Shown here piece by piece: positions 1 to 8,121 of a DNA stretch of 64,000 nucleotides. The stretch spans positions 372,001-436,000 of the forward strand of contig NZ_QURL01000001.1 of the NCBI RefSeq assembly GCF_003403015.1, written 5' to 3'. This DNA comes from Fulvimarina endophytica. GTDB lineage: Bacteria > Pseudomonadota > Alphaproteobacteria > Rhizobiales > Rhizobiaceae. The notes under the pieces are model-generated. The model saw only the letters and a list, made by a program, of their open reading frames with translations, was not told where the DNA came from and made no database searches. The stretch's first letter is position 1; each line of letters starts with the position of its first letter. Made by a program: the position numbers and the translations under genes.

Positions 1-198
1 CCGCAAGTTGCTGTTTTGCCGATGGATCCGTTGAAATGCGTGCCGGGTCAAGCAGTCCAGATTTGCTCCAGCCCGGTATCGGATAGAGGGCAGGCGCGGC
101 CGCGCCGTCGTCCCCCACCTTCGCCTGTGTGTAGGAAGTGATCTGGGGGCGAGCCAAGAGCGACCGGTAAACGATTGAAAACCATAGGAAACGGTTCC

Positions 199-900
199 AT
201 GACCATTCCCGTTATCGCCATTGGTTCGCTCAAGTCCTCCGGCACCACCACGCTCGCCTTGACGCTTGCGGGCGTCGTTGCGGCAGCGAATATTCCGATC
301 CTGCTGATCGATGCTGCACGCGATGGGGACGCGACGAACTGGGCTGCAAAAGCTTCCATTCCTGCCAAGCTGCGTGTGGAACGCGAAACCGAAACGGTCG
401 AAATCGAGCGCCTCGTTCGTGGCGCCCGGCGCCGCGGCGAAGCCGTGATCATCGATTGTGGAACGCTGCCGGAACAGCTGCGCTTCGCCGAACGGATGGC
501 CGATACGACGCTCATTCCCGTTCGCTTCTCGCCGCTGTCGGCATACGCCGCCATCGAGACCGACCGGCTCTTCGACGAGACGCCGGGGATCGGCCGGCCC
601 GATCGCAAGCGTGCCTTCGTCGCAAGCGCCATCACCCCGATCCACAGCCGCGTCGCAAAGGCGGTGGAGGGGCTGATCGCACGCAGCACGACCCAGCGCC
701 TGTCAGTCGGCCTGTCACTGCGGGCTGCCTACGAGGCACCGTTCCTGACCGGCGGTACGCTGTTCGGCCTCGACGAGGCCGATGCGCCGGGGCTCGACCG
801 GGCCCGTGCCGAAGCGGCGACGCTCGCCTATGCCGTCGGCCTCCTCCAGATGCGCTCCGAGGCCACCCCGAAGTCTGAGATCAGCGAGATCGCCGCCTGA
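199..900 (+). CDS. ParA/MinD-like ATPase homologue with degenerate P-loop
   Basis: A 233-aa protein with the general layout of ParA/MinD-family P-loop ATPases, which position DNA or protein cargo. The N-terminus carries a Walker A-like stretch, LKSSGTTT, at residues 11-18. The signature lysine of ParA proteins (K12) is present, but the invariant lysine of GKT is replaced by threonine. A Walker B-like VIIDCG stretch follows near residue 90. The ATG at 199 is preferred to the TTG at 175 because AGGAAA lies just upstream of it. The gene stands alone, converging on the TRAP permease gene, with no parB or plasmid replication gene nearby. Fold assignment is moderately sure; nucleotide hydrolysis is doubtful given the missing lysine, and the cargo is unknown. 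Confidence 0.6.
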   Translation: MTIPVIAIGSLKSSGTTTLALTLAGVVAAANIPILLIDAARDGDATNWAAKASIPAKLRVERETETVEIERLVRGARRRGEAVIIDCGTLPEQLRFAERMADTTLIPVRFSPLSAYAAIETDRLFDETPGIGRPDRKRAFVASAITPIHSRVAKAVEGLIARSTTQRLSVGLSLRAAYEAPFLTGGTLFGLDEADAPGLDRARAEAATLAYAVGLLQMRSEATPKSEISEIAA

Positions 901-938
901 GGCGACTTCGCGAGTGACCGCGACCGCTTGTCCTTCGA

Positions 939-2894
939 TCAGTTGAACGAGGGCGGTTGCGAGAGGTCGACGGCCGGCGCGGACGTCGGCGACTGGCCGG
1001 AATTCGAGCCTCGTTCCGCATCCGTCGAAGGTGCGGACGGCGATCCGGGTTCAAGACTGCCCGGCCCGTCCAATTGCAGCGGTGGCAGGCCGAAGGCCGG
1101 CGCTGCCGCATCGTTGGGCGAGCGATCCGAACCGGTCTGTGCGTCCGCGTTCCCCCCGAGTTCCGGTGACAGCTGTCCGAGATCGGGCGCCGACGCGCCT
1201 GCGTTCGGCTGGCTGGCCGGCTGGCCACCGTCCGATCCGGGGAAGGTGAGAGGCGGAAGTCCGATCCCGCCCGCCCCGCCGAACGAGGGCAGCTCGATAT
1301 CGACCGATGCGGGCGCGCTTGCCGGAGCCTCGTCCTTGTACCGCATCACCATCTGCGGAAACAGGATGGTCAGCGCCACCATCAGGATCTGGATGCCGAG
1401 AAACGGGACGGCGCCCCAGTAGATCTGTCCGGTGGTGACCGGCTCCATCCGCTTGCCCGTGATCCGATCGAGATAGGGCACCTTCGCCGCGACCGATCGC
1501 AGATAGAAGAGCGCGAAGCCGAAGGGCGGATGCATGAAGCTCGTCTGCATGTTGATGCCGAGCAGCACGCCGAACCAGATGAGATCGATGCCGAGGGATT
1601 CCGCTGCCGGCGCCAGAAGCGGCACGATGATGAAGGCGAGCTCGAAGAAATCGAGGAAGAAGGCGAGGAAGAAGACGAGGACGTTGACGGCGATCAGGAA
1701 GCCTGTTTCGCCGCCCGGGATCGTCGTCAGAAGCTCTTCCACCCAGATATGGCCGTTGATGCCGTAGAAGGTGAGCGAGAACACCCGGGCGCCGATCAGG
1801 ATGAAGAGCACGAAGGAGGACAGCTTTGCCGTCGACTCCATCGCCTGAACCAGAAGGCTGAGATTGAGCCGTCTCTTGCCGAGAGCGAGAACCAGCGCGC
1901 CGACCGCACCCATCGCTCCACCCTCGGTGGGCGTTGCAACGCCCAGAAAGATCGTTCCCAGGACCAGGAAAATCAGGGCGAGCGGCGGGATCAGGACAAT
2001 GATGACCTGCTGCGCCAGGTTCGACAGAAGGTTGAGTTTCAGCGCTTTGTTCAGCGTGGCGACCGCGTAAATCGCGACCACGCCGATTGCGGCTCCCCAG
2101 ATCGCATGGCCCTGCGGCACGCGTCCTTCCAGATAGACCGAAACGGCCCAGGCGATCGCGAAGGCGGCAGCAAGAGCGACGAGCAGCGAGGTGACGCCCC
2201 GCCCGAGCGTGCGCGCCTCCGGCGGGAGGGCAGGGGCCGATCGGGCCGAGAAGACCGTCATCGCGAAGATGTAGAGAAGATAGAGCCCGCTCAGGATCAG
2301 CGCCGGCACGAGCGCGCCCGAATACATGTCTCCGACCGAGCGCCCCAGCTGGTCGGCCAGAACGATGAGGACGAGCGAGGGCGGGACGATCTGTGCGAGC
2401 GTTCCCGATGCGACGATGACGCCGGAGGCCAGCTTCCGATCATAGCCGTAACGCAGCATGATCGGCAGCGAGATCAGGCCCATCGCGATGACGGATGCGG
2501 CGACGACGCCGGTGGTCGCCGCGAGCAGTGCGCCGACGATGATGACCGCATAGGCGAGGCCGCCGGGAAGCGAACCGAAGAGCTGCCCGATCGTCTCGAG
2601 CAGGTCCTCGGCCATGCCGGACCTCTCGAGGATCAACCCCATGAAGGTGAAGAAGGGGATCGCAAGAAGCGTGTCGTTCGCCATGACGCCGCCGAAGAAG
2701 CGATCGGGCAGGGCGCCGAGCAGGGGATAGAAGAGGTTGATGTCGGGCGAGAGCGGCGCGAGCTCGACGCCGATGAAGAAGAAGAGAAGCCCGTTCGCCG
2801 CAAGCGAGAAGGCCACCGGATAGCCGAGGAGCAGGAACACGACCAGCGACGCGAACATGATCGGCGCGAGGTTGTGGGCGATAAACTCGATCAC
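939..2894 (-). CDS. dctM: TRAP transporter large permease subunit (DctM) with long C-terminal tail
   Basis: A 651-aa, very hydrophobic inner-membrane protein of the TRAP-T DctM family, the subunit that moves organic acids or similar solutes with sodium. Transmembrane segments fill residues 1 to about 520, with family-typical stretches such as IVPPSLVLIVLADQ and GVATPTEGGAMGAVGAL. This is longer than the usual roughly 430-aa DctM, as in the large-loop variants. The last ~130 residues are a Pro/Ser/Gly/Asp-rich, probably disordered tail. The GTG start at 2894 overlaps the dctQ stop by 4 nt (GTGA), so the two are translationally coupled. No DctP or TAXI binding protein is encoded nearby, so the substrate cannot be inferred. 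Confidence 0.9.
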   Translation of the reverse strand: MIEFIAHNLAPIMFASLVVFLLLGYPVAFSLAANGLLFFFIGVELAPLSPDINLFYPLLGALPDRFFGGVMANDTLLAIPFFTFMGLILERSGMAEDLLETIGQLFGSLPGGLAYAVIIVGALLAATTGVVAASVIAMGLISLPIMLRYGYDRKLASGVIVASGTLAQIVPPSLVLIVLADQLGRSVGDMYSGALVPALILSGLYLLYIFAMTVFSARSAPALPPEARTLGRGVTSLLVALAAAFAIAWAVSVYLEGRVPQGHAIWGAAIGVVAIYAVATLNKALKLNLLSNLAQQVIIVLIPPLALIFLVLGTIFLGVATPTEGGAMGAVGALVLALGKRRLNLSLLVQAMESTAKLSSFVLFILIGARVFSLTFYGINGHIWVEELLTTIPGGETGFLIAVNVLVFFLAFFLDFFELAFIIVPLLAPAAESLGIDLIWFGVLLGINMQTSFMHPPFGFALFYLRSVAAKVPYLDRITGKRMEPVTTGQIYWGAVPFLGIQILMVALTILFPQMVMRYKDEAPASAPASVDIELPSFGGAGGIGLPPLTFPGSDGGQPASQPNAGASAPDLGQLSPELGGNADAQTGSDRSPNDAAAPAFGLPPLQLDGPGSLEPGSPSAPSTDAERGSNSGQSPTSAPAVDLSQPPSFN

Positions 2895-3532
2895 GCTGCA
2901 TCTCCCTTTCTCGACGCCCCATTCGCATGCTCGGCGAGCGCGGCGCCACCCCTTGCAGGCGTTTCGGGCATGAGGGTCTCCATTTCCGAGGCGAGCGGCA
3001 TCTGCTTTGCCAGCGGCGTCGTGTCCGGTTCCCCGGCAAAGAGGATCGCCGCCCGTTTGATGAGTTCGGAGACCGCCTGCAGAAGAAGCAAAACGAAACC
3101 TGCGAGCAGCAGCGCCTTGGCGGGCCAGACGATCAGACCGCCGGCATTGGAGGAGTATTCCTGTCGCTCGAAGGAGCTGATCACGTAAGGCACGAGGATC
3201 CAGACCATCAGCACCGCGAAGGGCATGAGAAAGAGGATGTGCCCGAGAAAGTCGATCCAGTCGCGCGTGCGCTTCGAGAGCAGATTGGAGACGATGTCGA
3301 CGCGGATATGTTCGTTGCGCAACAGGGTCCATGCGCCCGCCAGCATGAAGACGGCTCCGAACAGATACCACTGGACTTCGAGCCAGGCATTGGACGAGGT
3401 GTTGAAGACCTTTCGGACGACGGCATTGCCCGCGCTGACGAGGACGACGACGAGGATGAGCCACGAGACGAAACGTCCGAAGAACGTCGTGACGCGGTCG
3501 ATCCCCCGGGACAGGGACAGGAACGCCTGCAT
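2891..3532 (-). CDS. dctQ: TRAP transporter small permease subunit (DctQ)
   Basis: A 213-aa membrane protein with four predicted transmembrane helices, matching the DctQ small permease family that stabilises the DctM subunit. Characteristic family features are visible in the middle (WLEVQWYLFGAVFMLAG followed by RNEHIRVDI). The ATG at 3532 begins MQAFLSLSRG; the reading frame stays open upstream but that part is not protein-like. It is the first gene of a two-gene unit with dctM and is divergent from recX. The C-terminal ~40 residues are a polar cytoplasmic tail. Confidence 0.88.
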   Translation of the reverse strand: MQAFLSLSRGIDRVTTFFGRFVSWLILVVVLVSAGNAVVRKVFNTSSNAWLEVQWYLFGAVFMLAGAWTLLRNEHIRVDIVSNLLSKRTRDWIDFLGHILFLMPFAVLMVWILVPYVISSFERQEYSSNAGGLIVWPAKALLLAGFVLLLLQAVSELIKRAAILFAGEPDTTPLAKQMPLASEMETLMPETPARGGAALAEHANGASRKGDAA

Positions 3533-3814
3533 GGGTGGGTCCTTCAGCCGATGCCGGAAAGGATGAGTTTGAAGCAGGGTGAAAACGCTCCGGGCGGGCT
3601 CCCTGCCATGCAATCTCAGTCCGTTACGAAGAGAGAACTCTTTTCGCAAGTCTCCATGCGGCAAAGCGAGCCGGCCGCAAGCTGCCTCGCAGGACTTGCG
3701 GCAGAGCCGAGCGTGATGATGGCGCGCGGCGTCCTAGGTTTCGTCTCGCAAGCGGATCACCTGCATGTCCCGCAGGCGGAAGACACGGGATCGCGAGGAA
3801 GAACGAGGACTTCG

Positions 3815-4354
3815 ATGGCAGAACCCCGCAGGAAAACGCCGGGACCGGTCTCGCGGGAATGGCTCATGCGCGCGGGAGCCCATTACCTCGAGCGCTATGC
3901 GACGTCCTCGGAGAACTTCCGCCGTGTTCTCGAACGTAAAACGAAACGTCGCATGATGCTTCGCGACGAGTTCGACACCGATCACTCGGATCTCATCGCG
4001 GACGTCGTTTCGAGATTTGACGAACTCGGCTTTCTCGACGACCGGAGTTTTGCCGAAGCGAAGGTTCGCTCGTTCAGGAGAAAGGGCTTGTCGATCCGCA
4101 TGGTCGAAGCCAAGCTTTCGGAAAAGGGCGTCGATCGCGGAACGATCGATGCGGTGGTTGCCGAGGATGAAACGCTGGAGGAGACGGCCGCCCGCAGCTA
4201 TGCGAAACGCCGGCGTCTCGGACCCTGGAGGCTCCGCGACCGAGCCGAACGGCGTGATCGCGACGTGGCCGCAATGATGCGCGCCGGCTTTGCCTATCCG
4301 CTGGCCTCGTCCGTCGTCGATGGCGAGGCCGACGATGAACGCGACGAGGCGTGA
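3815..4354 (+). CDS. recX: Regulatory protein RecX
   Basis: A 179-aa basic, helix-rich protein of the RecX family, which binds RecA filaments and limits recombination. The family's three-helix repeats are seen: an N-terminal RAGAHYLERYATSSENFRR block, the central DELGFLDDRSFAEAKVRSF block that is typical of RecX, and the KGLSIRMVEAKLSEKGVD segment. The ATG at 3815 is chosen because the homologous part starts shortly after it; the open frame further upstream overlaps dctQ on the other strand. It converges on a DUF2147 gene. No recA or lexA lies next to it. Confidence 0.85.
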   Translation: MAEPRRKTPGPVSREWLMRAGAHYLERYATSSENFRRVLERKTKRRMMLRDEFDTDHSDLIADVVSRFDELGFLDDRSFAEAKVRSFRRKGLSIRMVEAKLSEKGVDRGTIDAVVAEDETLEETAARSYAKRRRLGPWRLRDRAERRDRDVAAMMRAGFAYPLASSVVDGEADDERDEA

Positions 4355-4381
4355 ACCCCGCCGCTTTGTCAGTGATGATGC

Positions 4382-4741
4382 TCAGGCACGTGTCCAGGTC
4401 TGCGCCTTGCAAAAGACCTTGAGGGCGCAGCCTTCGAGCTTCAGCGAATTGCCGTCGTCGGCGATCTCCACCGTGCCCGTATAGGTCTTGTCCTCGCGCG
4501 GGTCCGTCACCGTCCCCTCGTAGTTCGTTCCGGAGCCCGCCATGCGGCCGACCGCCTTGCCTTTGTGCTGACCGGTTACGACGGTCGCACAGAACTCGCT
4601 GCCGCACGGATCCACCTGCACGATGCCGCCGTCCGGCGCGCGCCACTTGCCTTCGATCGGCTCGCCCGCCTGTGCCTGCGTCGCCATTCCGCCGATGAGG
4701 CATGCCAGCACAGCGGCTGCCGTAAGCGTTCTCGTTTTCAT
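4382..4741 (-). CDS. Secreted DUF2147 family protein, copy 1
   Basis: A 119-aa small secreted protein with a Sec signal peptide ending near TQAQA at residue 25, leaving a mature domain of about 95 residues. The DUF2147 pattern is clear: an early GKWR strand, a paired-cysteine element CGSEFCATVVTG, a middle GTVTDPREDKTY element and a terminal GCALKVFCKAQTW. Four cysteines could form disulphides in the periplasm. The biochemical role of the family is unknown. It is the last of three tandem paralogues transcribed leftward, and it converges on recX. Confidence 0.85.
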   Translation of the reverse strand: MKTRTLTAAAVLACLIGGMATQAQAGEPIEGKWRAPDGGIVQVDPCGSEFCATVVTGQHKGKAVGRMAGSGTNYEGTVTDPREDKTYTGTVEIADDGNSLKLEGCALKVFCKAQTWTRA

Positions 4742-4894
4742 GGGGTCGTCCTGTCGTTCATCGATATCGTGACCGCCGCATCTACGGCGGTTACGATGAA
4801 GAACGAAAGGTGCCGTCGAGCTTTCCCGCAGCGGCCTACACTTTGCCGTGACCGGGACTTATACCTGCTCAATGCCGGATCGGCGGCATCATGC

Positions 4895-5254
4895 TCACAC
4901 GCGTGACCAGGTCTGGCTCTTGCAGAAGATCTTCAGCGCACAACCGGTGAGCTTCAGCGATGCGCCGCCGCCGGAAATCGCGGCCGAGCCGTTATAGGTT
5001 TTCCCGGAACTCGGATCGGTGACCGTTCCGCGATATTGCCCGCCGCTGCCGGACAGCTGACCGATCCGCTTGCCCTTGTGCTCACCCGTGACGATCGTCG
5101 CGCAGTAGCTGCCGCCACAGGCAGAAACCTTGACGATATTGCCGGTTTCCGCACGCCACTGGCCGACGATCGGCTCGGCTCCCTGCGCCTGAGCGAAGGC
5201 CGTCGAAGCGGCAAAGACTACAATGGTGACAGCGGATCTCAGATTGATGCGCAC
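4895..5254 (-). CDS. Secreted DUF2147 family protein, copy 2
   Basis: A 119-aa protein closely parallel to copy 1: signal peptide to about residue 25, then GQWR, CGGSYCATIVTGEHKGK, TVTDPSSGKTYNG and GCALKIFCKSQTW in the same order. It uses a GTG start at 5254, supported by a strong Shine-Dalgarno GGGAGGAA a few bases upstream. The mature part and the four cysteines match copy 1 much better than copy 3, suggesting that copies 1 and 2 are the most recent duplicates. A gap of 153 bp separates it from copy 1, enough for its own promoter. Function is not known. Confidence 0.85.
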   Translation of the reverse strand: MRINLRSAVTIVVFAASTAFAQAQGAEPIVGQWRAETGNIVKVSACGGSYCATIVTGEHKGKRIGQLSGSGGQYRGTVTDPSSGKTYNGSAAISGGGASLKLTGCALKIFCKSQTWSRV

Positions 5255-5384
5255 GCGTTCTTCCTCCCGATTTCAAGCTCACCGATCCTCCCGATCGACG
5301 AGCCCTCCGGGCATGATGGTACGGCCAGAACAGGCGTCAGAGCAATCCACGACACGCTAGAATTCGAACTTTTACGTAAGATGC

Positions 5385-5765
5385 CTATCGGGCTTGCTGC
5401 CAATGCTGCACCGTCTTGCAGAAGACTTCCATGATGCAGCCCTTCACCGCGATCTGCCGACCTTCGAGGATGAGGGAACCGGGATAGCTCTTGCCGTCGC
5501 GCGGATCGCTCACCCGTCCCTTGTATTCCGGGCCGGGGCCGGAAACATGGGCGACCGACGCGCCCTTGTAGGCACCCGTCGCGACGGATGCGCAGTATCG
5601 GTCCCCGCAAGGCTCGATGGAGATGACTTCTCCGTCTTCCGTTTGCCAGGAACCGGTCAGTCCCGGTCCTGCGGAAGCTGGAGAGGCCGAGAGAAAGGCC
5701 GCGCACAGGCCCGCTGCGGCGAGGGCCGATGCGTGTCGGGATATCGAGAAAGGGCTCGCGAACAA
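5385..5765 (-). CDS. Secreted DUF2147 family protein, copy 3
   Basis: A 126-aa paralogue of the two downstream DUF2147 proteins. After a signal peptide ending around ASPASA it shows GSWQTEDGEV, CGDRYCASVATGAYKG, RVSDPRDGKSYPG and GCIMEVFCKTVQHW. It is more diverged than copies 1 and 2, notably in the last segment. The start is a TTG at 5765, the only in-frame initiation codon before the signal peptide, placed 6 nt after a GGAG. Its 5' neighbour on the same strand is the aminotransferase gene 108 bp away. Function is unknown; periplasmic location is inferred from the signal peptide. Confidence 0.82.
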   Translation of the reverse strand: MFASPFSISRHASALAAAGLCAAFLSASPASAGPGLTGSWQTEDGEVISIEPCGDRYCASVATGAYKGASVAHVSGPGPEYKGRVSDPRDGKSYPGSLILEGRQIAVKGCIMEVFCKTVQHWQQAR

Positions 5766-5873
5766 AGGGCGCTCCGGTTTGGTCTCACGTCCAGAAACGC
5801 CGCCCTCGTTATAAGGCGAACATGCCCATAAGAGGGCGGTGGAGGACCCGGAGGCTGCGACTGCGGTCCGCTT

Positions 5874-6980
5874 TCAAGCCTCGCGGTGGTGCAGCGCTCG
5901 TTCCAGTGCGTCCTCGAAGACTTGCGCGTCGGAGGCGGTGCCGACGCTGATCCGCAAGAGGTTGTCGAGACCCTTGGCGCGGGGCCTTCGGATGAACACG
6001 CCGGATGCCTCGATCCTCTCTGCGAGTTCGCCGGTATATTGCGCGTCGCCGGCAACGGCCATGGCGACGAAATTGGCAGCAGACGGCAAAGGCGTCAGTC
6101 CGTGACGCTCCGCCGCCCGCGTCAGACGCTCCCGGCCGTCGGCCACGAGATCGAGGACGGTTCGCAGGTGATCCTGGTCTGCAAGGGCCGCAATGCCCGC
6201 GACCTGTGCCAGACGAGAGAGTGAGAAGTGGTCGCGGATCTTATTGAACTGCCGGATGTCGCCCGGATCGCCGAAGACGTATCCCAACCGGAAGCCGGCC
6301 ATGCCATAGGCTTTGGAGAAGGTTCGAAACCGAAGGAGATTGGGACGGATGAAACCGGCTTCGAGCATGGCGCTCGCGGGCGCGAATTCGCAGTAAGCCT
6401 CATCGAGCGCGATCAGCGTTTCCTCGGGGACCCGTTCGATCAACGTCTCGATATCGGACGCCTGCCAGTATGACCCGGTCGGGTTGTCGGGATTGGTGAG
6501 GTAGAGAATGCGGGGTCGGATCCGCTCCGCACTTTCGGCAAGGGCCTGCAGATCCTGCCTGAAATCGGATTGATAGGGAACGGTCTCGACGCGCACCCCG
6601 GCAGCGCCCGCGAAGTAGGTGAAGGTCGGATAGGAACCGAGACTTGCCAGTACGCTGTCACCCGGCTCGCAACAAGCCGCGACGAGGTCCCGCAGCAAGC
6701 CGTCGATGCCGGTGCCGCAGAGAATGTTCCCGACTGCGAGGCCGAGATGCTCGGCGAGCGCCTCGCGCAGTTCGAACTGTTCGGGATCGCCATACATCCA
6801 GCCATCCGCCGCCGCCCTGCCGACCGCCTCGATGACCTTCGGGGAGGGTCCGAATACGCTCTCATTGGCACCGAGACGTGCCGTGAACGCGCCTCCGCGC
6901 ATGCGCTCCAACGTCTCCGGCCCGATGAAGGGCGAGCCGGAGGAGATCTGGCGGATACGCGGCGAGAAGGGTTCGTTCAC
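5874..6980 (-). CDS. HisC-like PLP-dependent aminotransferase
   Basis: A 368-aa fold-type I aminotransferase (class I/II). The order of motifs is typical of histidinol-phosphate aminotransferase relatives: LGANESVFGPSP near the N-terminus, the LTNPDNPTG loop, ALDEAYCEF, and the PLP-lysine stretch FRTFSKAYGMAGFRLGY. The RISVG element near the C-terminus would bind the substrate carboxylate. The frame is open upstream, but a GTG at 6980 begins the family-like sequence and avoids overlap with the carbonic-anhydrase gene. With no his genes nearby the substrate is uncertain; it may be a HisC paralogue acting on an aromatic or other amino acid. Confidence 0.85.
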   Translation of the reverse strand: MNEPFSPRIRQISSGSPFIGPETLERMRGGAFTARLGANESVFGPSPKVIEAVGRAAADGWMYGDPEQFELREALAEHLGLAVGNILCGTGIDGLLRDLVAACCEPGDSVLASLGSYPTFTYFAGAAGVRVETVPYQSDFRQDLQALAESAERIRPRILYLTNPDNPTGSYWQASDIETLIERVPEETLIALDEAYCEFAPASAMLEAGFIRPNLLRFRTFSKAYGMAGFRLGYVFGDPGDIRQFNKIRDHFSLSRLAQVAGIAALADQDHLRTVLDLVADGRERLTRAAERHGLTPLPSAANFVAMAVAGDAQYTGELAERIEASGVFIRRPRAKGLDNLLRISVGTASDAQVFEDALERALHHREA

Positions 6981-7036
6981 GGTTCGGATGCCTGCCTTGA
7001 TGGATGGGTGCGAGCCTATGCCGGTATCCGACGACT

Positions 7037-7603
7037 TCAGCGTTCGATCGGCTCCAGGCCCTTCGAGAAGCGCTTGGCATTCGCCACATAGTGTCTTGCC
7101 GATTGCTTCAGCTTCTCCGCCGTCGCATCGTCGAGTTCGCGAACCGCCTTGGCGGGCGAGCCGACGATGAGCGAATTCGGCGGAAAGGTCTTGCCTTCCG
7201 TCACAAGGGCATTCGCACCGACGATCGAATTGTCTCCGATGACCGCGCCGTTGAGAATGGTCGCGCCCATTCCCACGAGCACGTTGTCGCCGAGCGTGCA
7301 TCCGTGGACGATCGCGTTGTGGCCGATCGTGCATCCCTTGCCGATCGTCAGCGGAAAGCCGAGATCGCTGTGAAGGGTGGAGTTGTCCTGGATGTTCGTG
7401 TCGTCGCCGATCTCCATCCACTCGTTGTCGCCGCGTATGACCGCGTTGAACCACACGCCGACATTCGCCCCGAATCGAACCCTTCCCACCACGCGGGCAC
7501 CGGGCGCGATGAAGGGTTCGCTTCCCGCCGGCATTTCCGGGCGGTCGTTCTCAAGCTTGTAGGTCGGCAATTCGGTCTCTCCCATTTCCGTGATGCGCGG
7601 CAT
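7037..7603 (-). CDS. Gamma-carbonic anhydrase-like (YrdA/PaaY) protein
   Basis: A 188-aa left-handed beta-helix protein built from hexapeptide repeats such as IGKGCT, IGHNAI and IGDNSI. The three putative zinc histidines of the gamma-CA family are present: one in STLHSD and two in IGHNAIVHGC. Members include YrdA, CaiE and PaaY-like proteins; whether this one is an active carbonic anhydrase cannot be told. An alternative ATG at 7585 (MGETELP) is equally plausible as start. The aminotransferase gene follows 56 bp downstream on the same strand. Confidence 0.85.
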   Translation of the reverse strand: MPRITEMGETELPTYKLENDRPEMPAGSEPFIAPGARVVGRVRFGANVGVWFNAVIRGDNEWMEIGDDTNIQDNSTLHSDLGFPLTIGKGCTIGHNAIVHGCTLGDNVLVGMGATILNGAVIGDNSIVGANALVTEGKTFPPNSLIVGSPAKAVRELDDATAEKLKQSARHYVANAKRFSKGLEPIER

Positions 7604-7894
7604 TTGAACCGACGGACCGCGATCCGGTGAACCGATGGCTTCGAGCGTCGGGTCCGCACGCCCTATAGATCAGCCCACGCGGCCAGCCGGCAACCCTGCC
7701 GTGGATACTGTGCGCAATTTCCAGCGTGCGCCGCAACACGTTTGGACACGAGGCTCGATGTAAAACGGCTTGGCGCTCGGCACGAACTGTCCGCACGACT
7801 GTGCAAGCTCCGCAACGGAAACCGCATTTAGCTTCTCTCTCGGGCACAGACGCGACGCATTCGAAGCAATGTGATCGCGAGAGGAGGAAACGGC

Positions 7895-8104
7895 ATGTTC
7901 CTACGTGAACCGCAGCGCCTCGACGACGCGATTCTTTTGACGCGGGCGATCCGGAACCTGATGAAGGAGGGGCTCGATCGCAGGGGTATCGAGAAGGCGC
8001 TCGTAACCCATATTCCCGTCGATCTGGATCTTCTCGCCGGCTGCTACGCCCAGGCTCTGCGCTCGATGCCGACGGTGCCGAAAGAGCCGAAAAAGGTCGC
8101 CTGA
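7895..8104 (+). CDS. Small conserved-looking protein, unknown function
   Basis: A 69-aa protein starting at the ATG at 7895, 5 nt after a very good Shine-Dalgarno GAGGAGGAAA. The sequence is mostly helical and amphipathic (ILLTRAIRNLMKEGLDRRGI) with no signal peptide or membrane segment, and it ends in a basic Pro/Lys tail. Strong ribosome binding and coding-like composition support a real gene. I do not recognise the family. It lies between the carbonic-anhydrase-like gene, from which it is divergent, and the SDR gene, on which it converges. Confidence 0.6.
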   Translation: MFLREPQRLDDAILLTRAIRNLMKEGLDRRGIEKALVTHIPVDLDLLAGCYAQALRSMPTVPKEPKKVA

Positions 8105-8121
8105 GAACGCAGGTCCGTCGG

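Noticed and set aside
1530-3188. Long plus-strand open frames opposite dctM/dctQ (and similar long frames opposite purF, lptD, radA and mltG).
   Set aside because: They are antisense shadows of high-GC genes with highly charged, repetitive composition and no domains.
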